A stretch of 64,000 nt of DNA, taken from Peribacillus frigoritolerans (lineage in GTDB: Bacteria; Bacillota; Bacilli; Bacillales; DSM-1321). Position numbers and translations under genes: made by a program. This document shows, piece after piece, positions 1 to 7,889 of this stretch; the first letter of the stretch is position 1, and every line of letters starts with the position of its first letter. The DNA is taken from positions 962,001 through 1,026,000 of the forward strand of contig NZ_CP158190.1 in assembly GCF_040250305.1 (NCBI RefSeq), in the 5' to 3' direction. The notes below the pieces were generated by a model. That model was given only the letters and a program-made list of their open reading frames with translations, was not told where the DNA came from and searched no databases.

Positions 1-1
1 G

Positions 2-166
2 CCGAAACTAAAAGTCCGTCCTGTTTATGCCCGCGCAGCCAAGGATAATCTTGGTTCCCTCAGGGTGCTAGAGAAATGCGGATTTGAAAGATTCGATGAA
101 GACAAAGGATATTCTCATGCAAGAGGCAAAGAGGTTGAAGAATTCATTTTGAAACTTGAAAGTTAA
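2..166 (+). CDS. GNAT family N-acetyltransferase, C-terminal end only (partial)
   Basis: The reading frame is open from the window edge and encodes the last 54 residues of a protein. It contains the pattern NLGSLRVLEKCGFERF, which matches the C-terminal N-x-x-S-x-x-x-L-E-K-x-G-F signature of GNAT acetyltransferases, where the end of the fold contacts acetyl-CoA. The start lies outside the window, so substrate and full length cannot be judged. The next gene begins 49 bp downstream. Confidence 0.75.
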   Translation, partial: PKLKVRPVYARAAKDNLGSLRVLEKCGFERFDEDKGYSHARGKEVEEFILKLES

Positions 167-215
167 GATAATAATAACAATATCGTTTAGCCTATGAGGA
201 AACGGGTGACATACA

Positions 216-449
216 ATGGGATATAAGATTTTTTCCATCATTTTTATTTTATGCGGTCTTTTTGTAATGTGGTTCGCCATTTTTGGCAAAAAGAAAGAGA
301 TCAAAGAGATAGGCATACCAACGAATTTCATCGATGTAATATTAATGATGATATATAAGCTTTTACCTTCCATTATTAGAAAAATCCTTCTTCTTGCATT
401 GGGTCTTGCCATTTCTATCGGATTTACTTATATATTGTTTAAGTTATGA
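216..449 (+). CDS. Small two-helix membrane protein, unknown function
   Basis: This 77-residue protein begins at an ATG preceded by GGGTGA at a suitable distance. It has a hydrophobic segment at about residues 4-24, a short basic stretch (KKKEIKE), and a second long hydrophobic segment at about residues 50-76, which predicts two membrane helices. I do not recognise the family. It follows the GNAT end on the same strand by 49 bp and could be co-transcribed. A minus-strand reading frame overlaps it but is a shadow. It is probably a real gene because start signal, composition and strand agree. Confidence 0.6.
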   Translation: MGYKIFSIIFILCGLFVMWFAIFGKKKEIKEIGIPTNFIDVILMMIYKLLPSIIRKILLLALGLAISIGFTYILFKL

Positions 450-531
450 AAAATTTTACTTATTAGATAAAATAATCCTGAAACTTTATTCTTGCGGAAT
501 CGTATTAAATGGTAACGATATATAGGAGTTG

Positions 532-656
532 TTGCTATTTCGAAGAAAAAAAAGTAATGGCGTGTTTATGATAATGGGAATTATGGGGGCGGGAAGTTGA
601 CGCCGGCGCAGGACTTGATGTTATTTCAAAATAAGGTCAAGGACAGGAAAATATAA
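532..656 (+). pseudogene. Possible frameshifted small ORF
   Basis: After AGGAG, a TTG-started frame reads LLFRRKKSNGVFMIMGIMGA and stops at 600. A frame shifted by one base at about 592 continues as KLTPAQDLMLFQNKVKDRKI to a stop at 656. Joined, they would give a small membrane-type protein of about 40 residues. This is the only coding-like content in the 345 bases between the small membrane protein and the ABC transporter. I do not recognise the family, and the joint could be chance. Confidence 0.3.
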
Positions 657-795
657 AATTCAACTCTATTGATTACAGCTGATTCAAGGGGTGTTTATAT
701 CCAAATAGAAGAATATCAGTATAGTAATAAAATGCATAATATGGTAATGTTGAATTTGTGTTATTTTGGAAAATATAAAAAAAGGAAGGTATTAT

Positions 796-1728
796 ATGTC
801 TGAATCGGTTCTTAAGGTTCAATCCTTAACTAAAAAAATTGGAAAAGCAACCATCGTAGACAATGTCAGCTTTGAAATAAAAAGCAATGAAATATTTGGT
901 TTGCTTGGTCCGAATGGAGCTGGTAAGACCACGATCATCCGTATGATCACAGGTCTCATCAATCGTACGGGCGGTACTGTCATGATCAACGGCAGTGACC
1001 TCGATAATGATTTTGAAGGTGCAATGAATCAATTGGGGGCCATTGTTGAAAATCCGGAGTTTTATAAGTACATGACAGGCAGAAAGAATATCCTGCATTA
1101 TGCCCGAATGTCATCCAATGACATATCCAATGAGAGAATAGAAGAGGTCATTAAGCTTGTCAAACTGGATCATGCCATCGATAAGAAGGTTAAAACATAT
1201 TCATTAGGCATGCGTCAGCGCCTTGGAGTGGCACAGGCCATTTTACATAAACCGTCGTTATTGATTTTTGATGAACCGACGAATGGCTTGGATCCGCAAG
1301 GGATTCGCGAGTTTCGTGATTATTTGAAAGTACTGGCAAGTGAAGGCGTCGGGATATTGATTTCTTCACATTTACTATCGGAGATGCAATTGATGTGTGA
1401 TAGTTTTGCCGTTATCGAAAAGGGAAAATTGATACATACGAAAGAACATATTGTTGATGAAAAAACCGAAACGATCAATGAAGTTTCATTCACTGTCAGT
1501 GATGGGAAGCTAGCTAAAACAATCCTTCAAGAACAGTTTGCGGATATTGCGATTCTCAAATATGATGCGAAGACAATCTCCGTATCGGCCACCCGAGAAC
1601 AAACGGCCGAGATAAACAGGAGTTTTAATGTAAATGAACTGGATGTCTTTGAAATTGGCATTACGAGAAAATCGCTGGAAGATAAATTCTTTGAAATCAC
1701 TGAGCAGGAAATGAGGGAGTCTGTATGA
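796..1728 (+). CDS. ABC transporter ATP-binding protein (BcrA/bacitracin-exporter type)
   Basis: This 310-residue ATPase energises export of an unknown substrate through the permease encoded next. Visible motifs are Walker A GPNGAGKTT, signature YSLGMRQRLG, Walker B LLIFDEPTNGLD and the switch histidine in ISSHLL. The C-terminal extension of about 90 residues is typical of BcrA/NatA-type ATPases. An upstream in-frame ATG at 766 exists, but AAAGGAAGG sits just before the ATG at 796, so 796 is the better start. Its stop overlaps the permease start (ATGA), indicating translational coupling. Peptide-antibiotic resistance is a common role in this family, but no regulator lies nearby to support it. 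Confidence 0.9.
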   Translation: MSESVLKVQSLTKKIGKATIVDNVSFEIKSNEIFGLLGPNGAGKTTIIRMITGLINRTGGTVMINGSDLDNDFEGAMNQLGAIVENPEFYKYMTGRKNILHYARMSSNDISNERIEEVIKLVKLDHAIDKKVKTYSLGMRQRLGVAQAILHKPSLLIFDEPTNGLDPQGIREFRDYLKVLASEGVGILISSHLLSEMQLMCDSFAVIEKGKLIHTKEHIVDEKTETINEVSFTVSDGKLAKTILQEQFADIAILKYDAKTISVSATREQTAEINRSFNVNELDVFEIGITRKSLEDKFFEITEQEMRESV

Positions 1729-2684
1729 TGTCCTTAGTGAAAAATGAATGGATGAAAATCTTTTCAAAAGTATCAACTTATATATTCATCGCTTTTCTAT
1801 TATTGGCAGCATTAGGGGCTGCAGTCATCGATTATAAACTAAGTCCCGAAGAAACGAGTAAAGATTGGAAGCAAGAATTAAAGGCAGATATACAAGAACA
1901 GCAAAAGGCATTGGAATCCACTAAAATCAGTGAAGATGAAAAAGCCGTGATTATGGAAGAGATTAATCACAACAAGCAACTGTTGGCTGATAATATAAAC
2001 CCTGACTTAAACACGAATTGGACCTATATGGCGGAATGGACTACATCATTAACATCATTTGTCACTTTATTCGTCGTCATTGTTTGCAGCTCGCTCGTTT
2101 CCTCGGAATTTTCGGATGGCACCATCAAACAACTGTTGATCAGGCCTTATAAACGTTGGAAGATCCTACTTTCCAAATATATTACTTCCCTGTTATTTGC
2201 AGCGTTACTACTTGCGAGCCTGCTTATATTCAGTTATCTAATCGGAATCATATTCTTTGGCAATGGCTCGTATTCAGACAAAATTCTAGATCCTGCATCT
2301 TTCGCTGAATTCAGTCCGGTTGTAGTTGGCGACTATTTCGTGGACATGATCGTTTACTGGATACCAGGATTCCTAGTCATCACGACCATCGCTTTCATGT
2401 TAAGCACATTATTTAAAAACCAAGCACTTGCAGTAGGTATATCCATTTTCATCCTATTTGCTTCCTCGACATTAAATATGGTTATTCAATCATTCATCGG
2501 AAAATACGAGTGGTTAAAGTTCGTCTTATTCCCTCATCTCGATTTAAGGGGCTATATTTCAGGAACCATAGAAATGTTCGATGGAGCTACACTTGGATTC
2601 TCGATGGGGGTACTCGGCATCTATTATCTTATCTTTTTAGCGCTAACTTTCTTCTTCTTCCAGAAAAAAGATATCACTAATTAA
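1725..2684 (+). CDS. ABC-2 type permease subunit
   Basis: This 319-residue membrane protein starts MMSLVKNEWMKIFSK, the usual beginning of ABC-2 permeases that partner BcrA-like ATPases. One helix at about residues 17-37 is followed by a charged extracytoplasmic loop of about 80 residues (KQELKADIQEQQKALES region) and then at least five more helices to the C-terminus. This is the classical six-helix layout with a large first loop. The start overlaps the end of the ATPase gene. A strong hairpin terminator follows at once, so the two genes form a compact bicistronic unit. Confidence 0.9.
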   Translation: MMSLVKNEWMKIFSKVSTYIFIAFLLLAALGAAVIDYKLSPEETSKDWKQELKADIQEQQKALESTKISEDEKAVIMEEINHNKQLLADNINPDLNTNWTYMAEWTTSLTSFVTLFVVIVCSSLVSSEFSDGTIKQLLIRPYKRWKILLSKYITSLLFAALLLASLLIFSYLIGIIFFGNGSYSDKILDPASFAEFSPVVVGDYFVDMIVYWIPGFLVITTIAFMLSTLFKNQALAVGISIFILFASSTLNMVIQSFIGKYEWLKFVLFPHLDLRGYISGTIEMFDGATLGFSMGVLGIYYLIFLALTFFFFQKKDITN

Positions 2685-2697
2685 ATAATCCTAACCG

Positions 2698-2733
2698 GAA
2701 AAACCGAAATCAGTGGCTGATTTCGGTTTTTCT
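2698..2733 (+). terminator. Rho-independent terminator of the ABC pair
   Basis: A 14-bp arm with ACCGAAATCAG pairs across a TGG loop with CTGATTTCGGT and runs into TTTTT. It lies 14 bases after the permease stop. Confidence 0.9.
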
Positions 2734-2860
2734 TATGTAATAGGAATGTTGCTACTTAGAATCTGGCCTAAAGTGAAACCTTTATCCAAAATTATCCGTA
2801 TAAGATAATATGAGGATATTCAGTTGTGTAATAGTGGTGCAGAATGACTAGGGAAGCCCA

Positions 2861-2952
2861 ATAATTCGGCCTACACACCGATAATTTCGACCTGCGCGAG
2901 AATAATCCAGACTACGTTGGAATAATTCGACCTATGCGAAAATAAACCGATA
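2861..2952. repeat. 20-21 bp tandem repeats, GGTCGAAT family, locus A
   Basis: Four degenerate units of 20-21 bp start with ATAATTCGGCC, ATAATTTCGACC, ATAATCCAGAC and ATAATTCGACC, each followed by about ten variable bases. A broken fifth start, ATAAACCG, follows. The ATTCGACC core is shared with loci at 9.5, 25.8 and 53.7 kb. The array fills the space between the ABC terminator and the next gene. Confidence 0.75.
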
Positions 2953-2972
2953 GAGATGGAGCAGATTTAAAG

Positions 2973-3515
2973 ATGGGGAAAATGCATTATAAACGAAAGT
3001 TAGTCATTGTACTTATTATTATTGGAACAGCATTAGGTTTCTATGTGTACTCGGCATTCTCTCAAAAATTGACAAAATCAACAGATTTGTCTGATGAATC
3101 CATCGGGGGATTTAAAGTGTTGGATAACATATCGAGTCCAGAATTCATTAGGGAATATGGAGAACCCATCGATCAGGATAATAATAATGCTTATGATTAT
3201 TATTATTGGAAAGGCGGGTTAAAAACGGCCTCTATCAATACAGACGAGGATAAAGGAAAAATCATGCGGTTGATCATTTCAAGTACGGACGACGACCCAT
3301 TTGAAAACTCCCTTCAAACAAGCAAAGGTATTAAATTAGGAAGTAAGAAAGCGGACGTTCTTTCGAAGTACGGAGATCATTATTATAAAAGTTATGAACA
3401 GGGAGCGGATATTATCGGATACATTGACCATAAACGTAATATTACTTTAGAATTCTGGTGTGTACCAGGTGGAAGGGTCGCAGAAATACGATTGGATGAT
3501 GCAGATGTCATTTAA
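2973..3515 (+). CDS. Membrane-anchored extracytoplasmic protein, unknown family
   Basis: This 180-residue protein starts with a basic stretch and one hydrophobic helix at residues 9-28, without a lipobox cysteine, so it is probably a signal anchor with the rest outside the cell. The remainder is acidic, with a DNNNAYDYYYWKGG segment and a C-terminal part (GIKLGSKKADVLSKYGDHYY) recalling small secreted proteins made of repeated strand units. I do not recognise a named domain. A short toxin-like fragment overlaps its last codons in another frame, so it may originally have bordered a toxin cassette. Confidence 0.65.
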   Translation: MGKMHYKRKLVIVLIIIGTALGFYVYSAFSQKLTKSTDLSDESIGGFKVLDNISSPEFIREYGEPIDQDNNNAYDYYYWKGGLKTASINTDEDKGKIMRLIISSTDDDPFENSLQTSKGIKLGSKKADVLSKYGDHYYKSYEQGADIIGYIDHKRNITLEFWCVPGGRVAEIRLDDADVI

Positions 3516-3639
3516 TGATTTCAAAAACGGAAAACCTAAAGATGATATTGATTATACTAATCATGGGAATGCGAAGCAACATCCTAAAGTATCACATAGA
3601 CATAAATTTACTAACGGAAAAAGAGGTAAATGGTATTGA
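3499..3639 (+). pseudogene. C-terminal remnant of a polymorphic toxin
   Basis: A 46-residue frame contains KPKDDIDYTNHGNAKQHPK followed by HRHKFTNGKRGKWY and then a stop. Histidine-rich tails of the type DYTNHGNxKxH...HxH close many secreted polymorphic toxins of Firmicutes (LXG/WXG or RHS-like), which I recognise by pattern only. No toxin body, linker or secretion domain precedes it; upstream is the unrelated anchored protein, whose end it overlaps. A putative immunity gene follows within 40 bp, which fits toxin-immunity order and suggests decay of the toxin part. Confidence 0.5.
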
Positions 3640-3676
3640 AATTAAAATTAGGAAATGAAGATGAGGTGAGTAATAA

Positions 3677-3898
3677 ATGACATTAGCTGAGCTAACAGAA
3701 AGATTATTAAATGGTGAAGAATTTGTTTTTAATTTCCAAGATAATGAATACTGGATAAGCCAAAATGAAGGTCTTTTTTTCCTAACCTTGGTTAGTGAGA
3801 GTTTTTCTCAAGAGTATAAAAGTGTATTTGATTTAATCGAAGAAGGCACATTAAATTCTATACCATTTAAAGTGGCGTTTAAAGATATAGACCTTTGA
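3677..3898 (+). CDS. Putative immunity protein of the toxin remnant
   Basis: This 73-residue acidic protein (MTLAELTERLLNGEEFVFNF...) starts at an ATG with GAGGTGAG a few bases upstream. It is soluble, rich in aromatic and acidic residues, and has no membrane segment. Small acidic proteins directly behind toxin C-termini are commonly immunity proteins. I assign the role from position and composition only, as no family is recognised. Retention of an immunity gene without its toxin is common, because it protects against toxins of relatives. Confidence 0.55.
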   Translation: MTLAELTERLLNGEEFVFNFQDNEYWISQNEGLFFLTLVSESFSQEYKSVFDLIEEGTLNSIPFKVAFKDIDL

Positions 3899-3992
3899 TT
3901 ACTCATATAAAATAAGAAGAAATATCATAATGCAGGATAAAACAGCCTGTCACTACTCTAGCTTTGTAAAATACTAATAGATTTGAAGAAAT

Positions 3993-4035
3993 CTTTGTGG
4001 AATGGGATTTTCTACAGAGCTTTTCTTTTTTTGAG
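3993..4035 (+). terminator. Possible terminator after the immunity gene
   Basis: CTTTGTGGAA can pair, with two G-U pairs, with TTCTACAGAG, followed by CTTTTCTTTTTTT. It lies about 100 bases after the immunity gene stop. Confidence 0.4.
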
Positions 4036-4162
4036 GAAGACAGTTTCTACCTGCGGAGGGACCAAATATATAATAATAAGAAAAACACCCCTTTTACATG
4101 GGGAGGTCCATATTAAAGAATTTGGCCGTTTAAGTAAATAAGAAAGCGATGCGATAAATAAT

Positions 4163-4372
4163 ATGTTCATAAAAAATTTCATCTATCATTACATCATTTA
4201 TCCGATCATATTCGTTGGGGTATATGTTTTATTTGCTATTTTTAAGCTTGATGATACCCCCGTTCCTATAAGTGATGCTATGCATATGATTTTAATCTAT
4301 TATTTTGCAATTAGTGTGTATAATGCTTTGCCTACCATAAAATCTAACCGTAATAAAAAAGGTAGCCAATAA
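4163..4372 (+). CDS. Small membrane protein, unknown function
   Basis: This 69-residue protein begins with an aromatic-rich hydrophobic segment at about residues 7-28. A second hydrophobic stretch lies at about residues 40-55 (MILIYYFAISVYNAL), and a basic, polar tail ends the protein (KSNRNKKGSQ). Two membrane helices with a cytoplasmic basic tail are likely. No convincing Shine-Dalgarno sequence is seen right before the ATG, which lowers confidence. I do not recognise the family. Confidence 0.45.
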   Translation: MFIKNFIYHYIIYPIIFVGVYVLFAIFKLDDTPVPISDAMHMILIYYFAISVYNALPTIKSNRNKKGSQ

Positions 4373-4519
4373 AAACAGTACTCAATGGAATTTACATATT
4401 TTTGCATGAATTCCGAAACCATTTATCCAGGTTATCCGTATATGTAATTGTGTACGGTGCTGGGAAGCTCCGGTATTTATCAGCATTTATCATTTTAATA
4501 ATTTGGGAGATGAAGGATC

Positions 4520-4723
4520 ATGAGCGAAAAGGGATGTATGAAATGCGGAAGCAATGATGCGGCTAAGAAGGATGTAGCCATGACAGGAACAGGGTTGTCA
4601 AAAATGTTCGATGTCCAGAATAATCAATTTACTGTTGTGTATTGCAAGCAGTGCGGTTATTCGGAGTTTTATAATAAGCAATCATCTGCAGGCAGTAATC
4701 TGCTGGATTTATTCTTTGGATGA
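4520..4723 (+). CDS. Zinc-ribbon protein (DUF2082-like)
   Basis: This 67-residue protein carries two CxxC knuckles, CMKCG near residue 6 and CKQCGY near residue 43, arranged as in small zinc-ribbon proteins that Bacillus genomes annotate as nucleic-acid-binding. The segment between them (TGTGLSKMFDVQNNQF) matches the family style, where the second knuckle is followed by SEFYN. It is 67 residues long, as is usual. GGGAGATGAAGG precedes the ATG. A strong bidirectional terminator follows. The molecular role is unknown. Confidence 0.8.
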   Translation: MSEKGCMKCGSNDAAKKDVAMTGTGLSKMFDVQNNQFTVVYCKQCGYSEFYNKQSSAGSNLLDLFFG

Positions 4724-4737
4724 TCAATGGCACGAAA

Positions 4738-4778
4738 AGAATCCCCTTTTTCATGAAAAGGGGATTCTTGTTTTTTTC
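4738..4778 (+). terminator. Terminator between zinc-ribbon and LysR genes
   Basis: AGAATCCCCTTTT pairs perfectly with AAAAGGGGATTCT across a short loop and runs into a T tract. It lies between two converging genes. Confidence 0.9.
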
Positions 4779-4788
4779 GTAATGCCCA

Positions 4789-5664
4789 TTACCAGATGAA
4801 GTGGTCTTGAACGACTTTTGTAAATTCCTTTGCTGCTGGTGATAGGTGTTTAGATGATTTCATGACCAATCCTATCTCCCGGGAAAGTTCCGGGTTCAAG
4901 GGCAGGCTTTTGATGCGTTCGGGTTTTTCCGGTAAAGCCAGGTCGGGCATAATCGTGATGCCTAATTTTCCTGCTACCATTGAGAGCACCGTTTGATTGT
5001 CTTTAATGTCGTATGAAATGTTTGGTTTTATCTTGGCTTCCAGGAATCTATCTTCTATAAGAGTTTCACAGCCGGATCGCAGCATGATGAATGGTTGACC
5101 AACGAAGTCTTCTAGGTTCAATGAGGTTTTCCCTGAAAGCGAATGGCCTTCGTATACGACAGCTGATAGAGGATCATTTAGCAGAGGGATGAATTCCACG
5201 TTCTTTACTGGTTTTGCTGCAAAGCCGATGTCCACTGTTCCTTCTTCGATCCATTTTAAGATTTCCTCATATCCACCTTCATGAATCAGCAAATCGATAT
5301 TAGGGTATTTTTCTTTAAAGATAGAGAATAGCTGCGGTATGAATCTGGCAGTGAAGCTTGGAAAACTGCCGATCGTTATTTTACCGATTTCCATTCCATT
5401 CACAGCTGCAATCTTTTGTTCGATATGTGCAAGGTTGGCAGCGATGTCCCGCATATGTGGAATTACTTGTTCTCCCGCAGTCGTGAGAGTAATACCTTTT
5501 CGGTCACGCTTCAATAAAGTCACACCAAGTTCCGTTTCAAGTGCTGTAATGTTATGGCTCACGCCTGATTGAGTCAGTCCGATCCGGTCTCCCGCTTTCG
5601 TAAAACTTCCGTGTTCAACAACATGTAAAAAGACTTCCAGTTGAAAAAAATTCAAATGCCCCAC
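4789..5664 (-). CDS. LysR family transcriptional regulator
   Basis: This 291-residue protein has an N-terminal winged helix-turn-helix (residues 5-64, with HGSFTKAGDRIGLTQSGVS and LGVTLLKRDRKGITLTTAGE) and a C-terminal periplasmic-binding-like effector domain starting near residue 90. LysR proteins usually control a divergent gene. Here that is the Old Yellow Enzyme and DMT exporter pair starting 128 bp away, so these are its likely targets. The frame opens with GTG at 5664. AAGAAGGG upstream could also serve a TTG three codons later, which would give the more typical start LNFFQLEVF. The effector is unknown. Confidence 0.92.
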   Translation of the reverse strand: MGHLNFFQLEVFLHVVEHGSFTKAGDRIGLTQSGVSHNITALETELGVTLLKRDRKGITLTTAGEQVIPHMRDIAANLAHIEQKIAAVNGMEIGKITIGSFPSFTARFIPQLFSIFKEKYPNIDLLIHEGGYEEILKWIEEGTVDIGFAAKPVKNVEFIPLLNDPLSAVVYEGHSLSGKTSLNLEDFVGQPFIMLRSGCETLIEDRFLEAKIKPNISYDIKDNQTVLSMVAGKLGITIMPDLALPEKPERIKSLPLNPELSREIGLVMKSSKHLSPAAKEFTKVVQDHFIW

Positions 5665-5791
5665 ACCCTTCTTCTAATGAATTATACATGAGAAACTCTA
5701 ATCCAAGTAATGAAAAACATTCATTTTACTTATGATGTGGTCGAGAATACAATAAAATTACAAAAATAAAATACGAATGGGTGATGGGAAA

Positions 5792-6925
5792 ATGATGAAA
5801 CGAAAATACGGGCAAATTTTTTCACCGTACACGCTTTCTAATGGAACGGTTCTTAAAAACAGGATTGTAGTTGCCCCGATGACCACTTATTCAGGTCAAG
5901 AGGATGGCTTGGTTTCTGACGAGGAATTAGCTTACTATAAAAGAAGGGCAGATGGACCTGCGTTGTTCATTACTGCCGCTGCCGCCATTTCCCCTGTTGC
6001 GACAAGCTTTCCCCGGCAAATGAAAGTATATGATGAACAAAGCATAGCTGGACTCACAGAGCTTTCAAAAGCAATCAAATCCAAAGGTGCAAAAGCCATT
6101 CTCCAGCTTCATCATGGCGGAAGCGAGAGCCTTCCAAGCTGTACGGGCGGAGAAAAAATGGTTAGTCCGAGCGGAATCAATGCAAGCGTTTATAAAGAAA
6201 AGGGCGGGGAGTACATTCCAAGGTCAATGAGCCACACTGAGATTCTATACACTATTCAAGACTTTGGAAGAGCAACACGCCATGCCATTCGTTCAGGATT
6301 CGACGGCGTGGAAATCCATGGAGCGAATGGATATCTCATTCAGCAGTTTTTCTCACCCCACTCTAACAGACGGAGAGATCATTGGGGAGGGAGTTTGGAG
6401 AATAGAATGCATTTTCCACTTGCCGTCATCGCGGAGGTGAAGCGAATCCGTGATCTATACGCAGACAAGGAATTCGTTATTGGATATCGCTTCTCCCCCG
6501 AGGAACCGGAAGAAGGCGGATTGAAAATGGATGATACAGCTGCGTTGGTAGATAAATTGGCAACCCAAGGGCTTTCCTATTTACATCTTTCTGTTAAAAA
6601 TGTCTGGTCCATGCCTAGAAGCGGATTGAACAAAGGGTTAACAAGGAGCGAAATTTTCCGCGATGTCATAGCTGGCAGGACCAGTTTCATATCTCTTGGA
6701 TCGATTCATACTCCAGAGGAAGCAAATGCTGTGCTTGAGAAAAATATACCGCTTTTCGCATTAGGAAGAGAATTACTGATGGAACCGGACTGGGCCGCCA
6801 AAATACAGGAAGGCAGGGAAGACGAGATCATGACGACCTTGCCGCGTGATAGCAGGTGTAAATTAAGTATTCCGGATCAAATGTGGTCAAATATCATTAC
6901 TCGTGACGGCATGCCCGAGAAATGA
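5792..6925 (+). CDS. NADH:flavin oxidoreductase, Old Yellow Enzyme family
   Basis: This FMN-dependent TIM-barrel ene-reductase has about 377 residues. Family marks are [14 protein letters not shown] near the N-terminus, the substrate-binding stretch LQLHHGG, and [26 protein letters not shown], which holds the conserved H-x-x-N-like active-site region and flavin contacts. The frame could begin at 5777, but ATG-ATG at 5792/5795 follows GGGTGATGGG and matches the usual family start. The closest B. subtilis type is YqiG/NamA-like, which reduces activated alkenes. It is divergent from the LysR gene and followed by the DMT exporter 43 bp later, probably as one transcript. Confidence 0.9.
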   Translation: MMKRKYGQIFSPYTLSNGTVLKNRIVVAPMTTYSGQEDGLVSDEELAYYKRRADGPALFITAAAAISPVATSFPRQMKVYDEQSIAGLTELSKAIKSKGAKAILQLHHGGSESLPSCTGGEKMVSPSGINASVYKEKGGEYIPRSMSHTEILYTIQDFGRATRHAIRSGFDGVEIHGANGYLIQQFFSPHSNRRRDHWGGSLENRMHFPLAVIAEVKRIRDLYADKEFVIGYRFSPEEPEEGGLKMDDTAALVDKLATQGLSYLHLSVKNVWSMPRSGLNKGLTRSEIFRDVIAGRTSFISLGSIHTPEEANAVLEKNIPLFALGRELLMEPDWAAKIQEGREDEIMTTLPRDSRCKLSIPDQMWSNIITRDGMPEK

Positions 6926-6968
6926 TAGTATGAATGTAAAAAATGGAAATTTTATGAGGGGAAATTAA

Positions 6969-7865
6969 ATGAATAAAATAGCACTTCTTCAACTGTCTCT
7001 AGCAATGACAATCTTTGGTTCTGTCGGTTTCTTTTCAGAACTATCAGGACTACCCGCATTGGAACTGGTTTTTGTTCGCTGCATTTGTGCTGCCATATTC
7101 TTATGTGCAGCCTGGATGATTACCGGACATTTCAAGAACGAAATTTGGAATGGCAGGGAGGTAATGCTCATCATTTTCTGCGCGGTGGCCAACTTGTTAA
7201 ACTGGATATTCCTCTTTAAATCTTTTGAGCTGATATCGGTGACAATCGCCATTTCGCTTTATCATTTAGCGCCGATCCTTGTACTCATTATAGGGAGCCT
7301 CATCTTTAGGGAGAAAATGAATGTATTCTCCATCTTGGCCATTTCCCTTTGCTTCATTGGCACATTACTCATTATGGGAACAGATGGATTTCGATCATCA
7401 TCTCCTGAATGGGAAGGCATCATGTATGGAATCATTGCTGCCTTTTTCTATGCGGCAACCATGCTTTTAGGAAAGAGCATTACAAAGACCAGTGTATATG
7501 CGACCACATTTCTGCAAATGTTCATTGGATTTCTATTACTGATTCCTTTTGTCGATTATTCCGTATATACAACTTTAAATTCTTCCGAATGGTTTTATAC
7601 GGTGCTTACCGGCATCATCCATACAGGCGTCGTGTATTTGCTGTTTTTTAATAGTATTCGCCATTTGCCTACAAATGTAGTATCTTTCATGATTTTTGTC
7701 GATCCGGCAGTTGCCATCCTTTTGGATATTCTGCTTTCAGGATTTAAACCGGACGGTATTCAAGTTCTCGGTATTTCCTTGATATTTATTGGGGTAGTCT
7801 ATTCACTTAAGACGACTAGACCGACTGAAAATGAAGTCATGCAGAAAAGGCCGCACACAATGTGA
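6969..7865 (+). CDS. EamA/DMT family transporter
   Basis: This 298-residue integral membrane protein shows about ten hydrophobic segments in two repeated halves, the EamA x2 layout of the drug/metabolite transporter superfamily. The second half begins near residue 148 (EWEGIMYGIIAAFFYAATML). AGGGGAAA precedes the ATG. It lies 43 bp behind the ene-reductase gene and ends at a terminator that overlaps its last codons. Export of an amino acid or small metabolite is usual for the family. The substrate cannot be told from sequence, but shared control by the divergent LysR is likely. Confidence 0.88.
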   Translation: MNKIALLQLSLAMTIFGSVGFFSELSGLPALELVFVRCICAAIFLCAAWMITGHFKNEIWNGREVMLIIFCAVANLLNWIFLFKSFELISVTIAISLYHLAPILVLIIGSLIFREKMNVFSILAISLCFIGTLLIMGTDGFRSSSPEWEGIMYGIIAAFFYAATMLLGKSITKTSVYATTFLQMFIGFLLLIPFVDYSVYTTLNSSEWFYTVLTGIIHTGVVYLLFFNSIRHLPTNVVSFMIFVDPAVAILLDILLSGFKPDGIQVLGISLIFIGVVYSLKTTRPTENEVMQKRPHTM

Positions 7866-7876
7866 GGCCTTTTTCC
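7845..7876 (+). terminator. Terminator overlapping the DMT gene end
   Basis: AAAAGGCC and GGCCTTTTT pair around a short loop that contains the stop codon, leaving a T tract. It lies between converging genes. Confidence 0.8.
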
Positions 7877-7889
7877 TTTATGCATTTAC

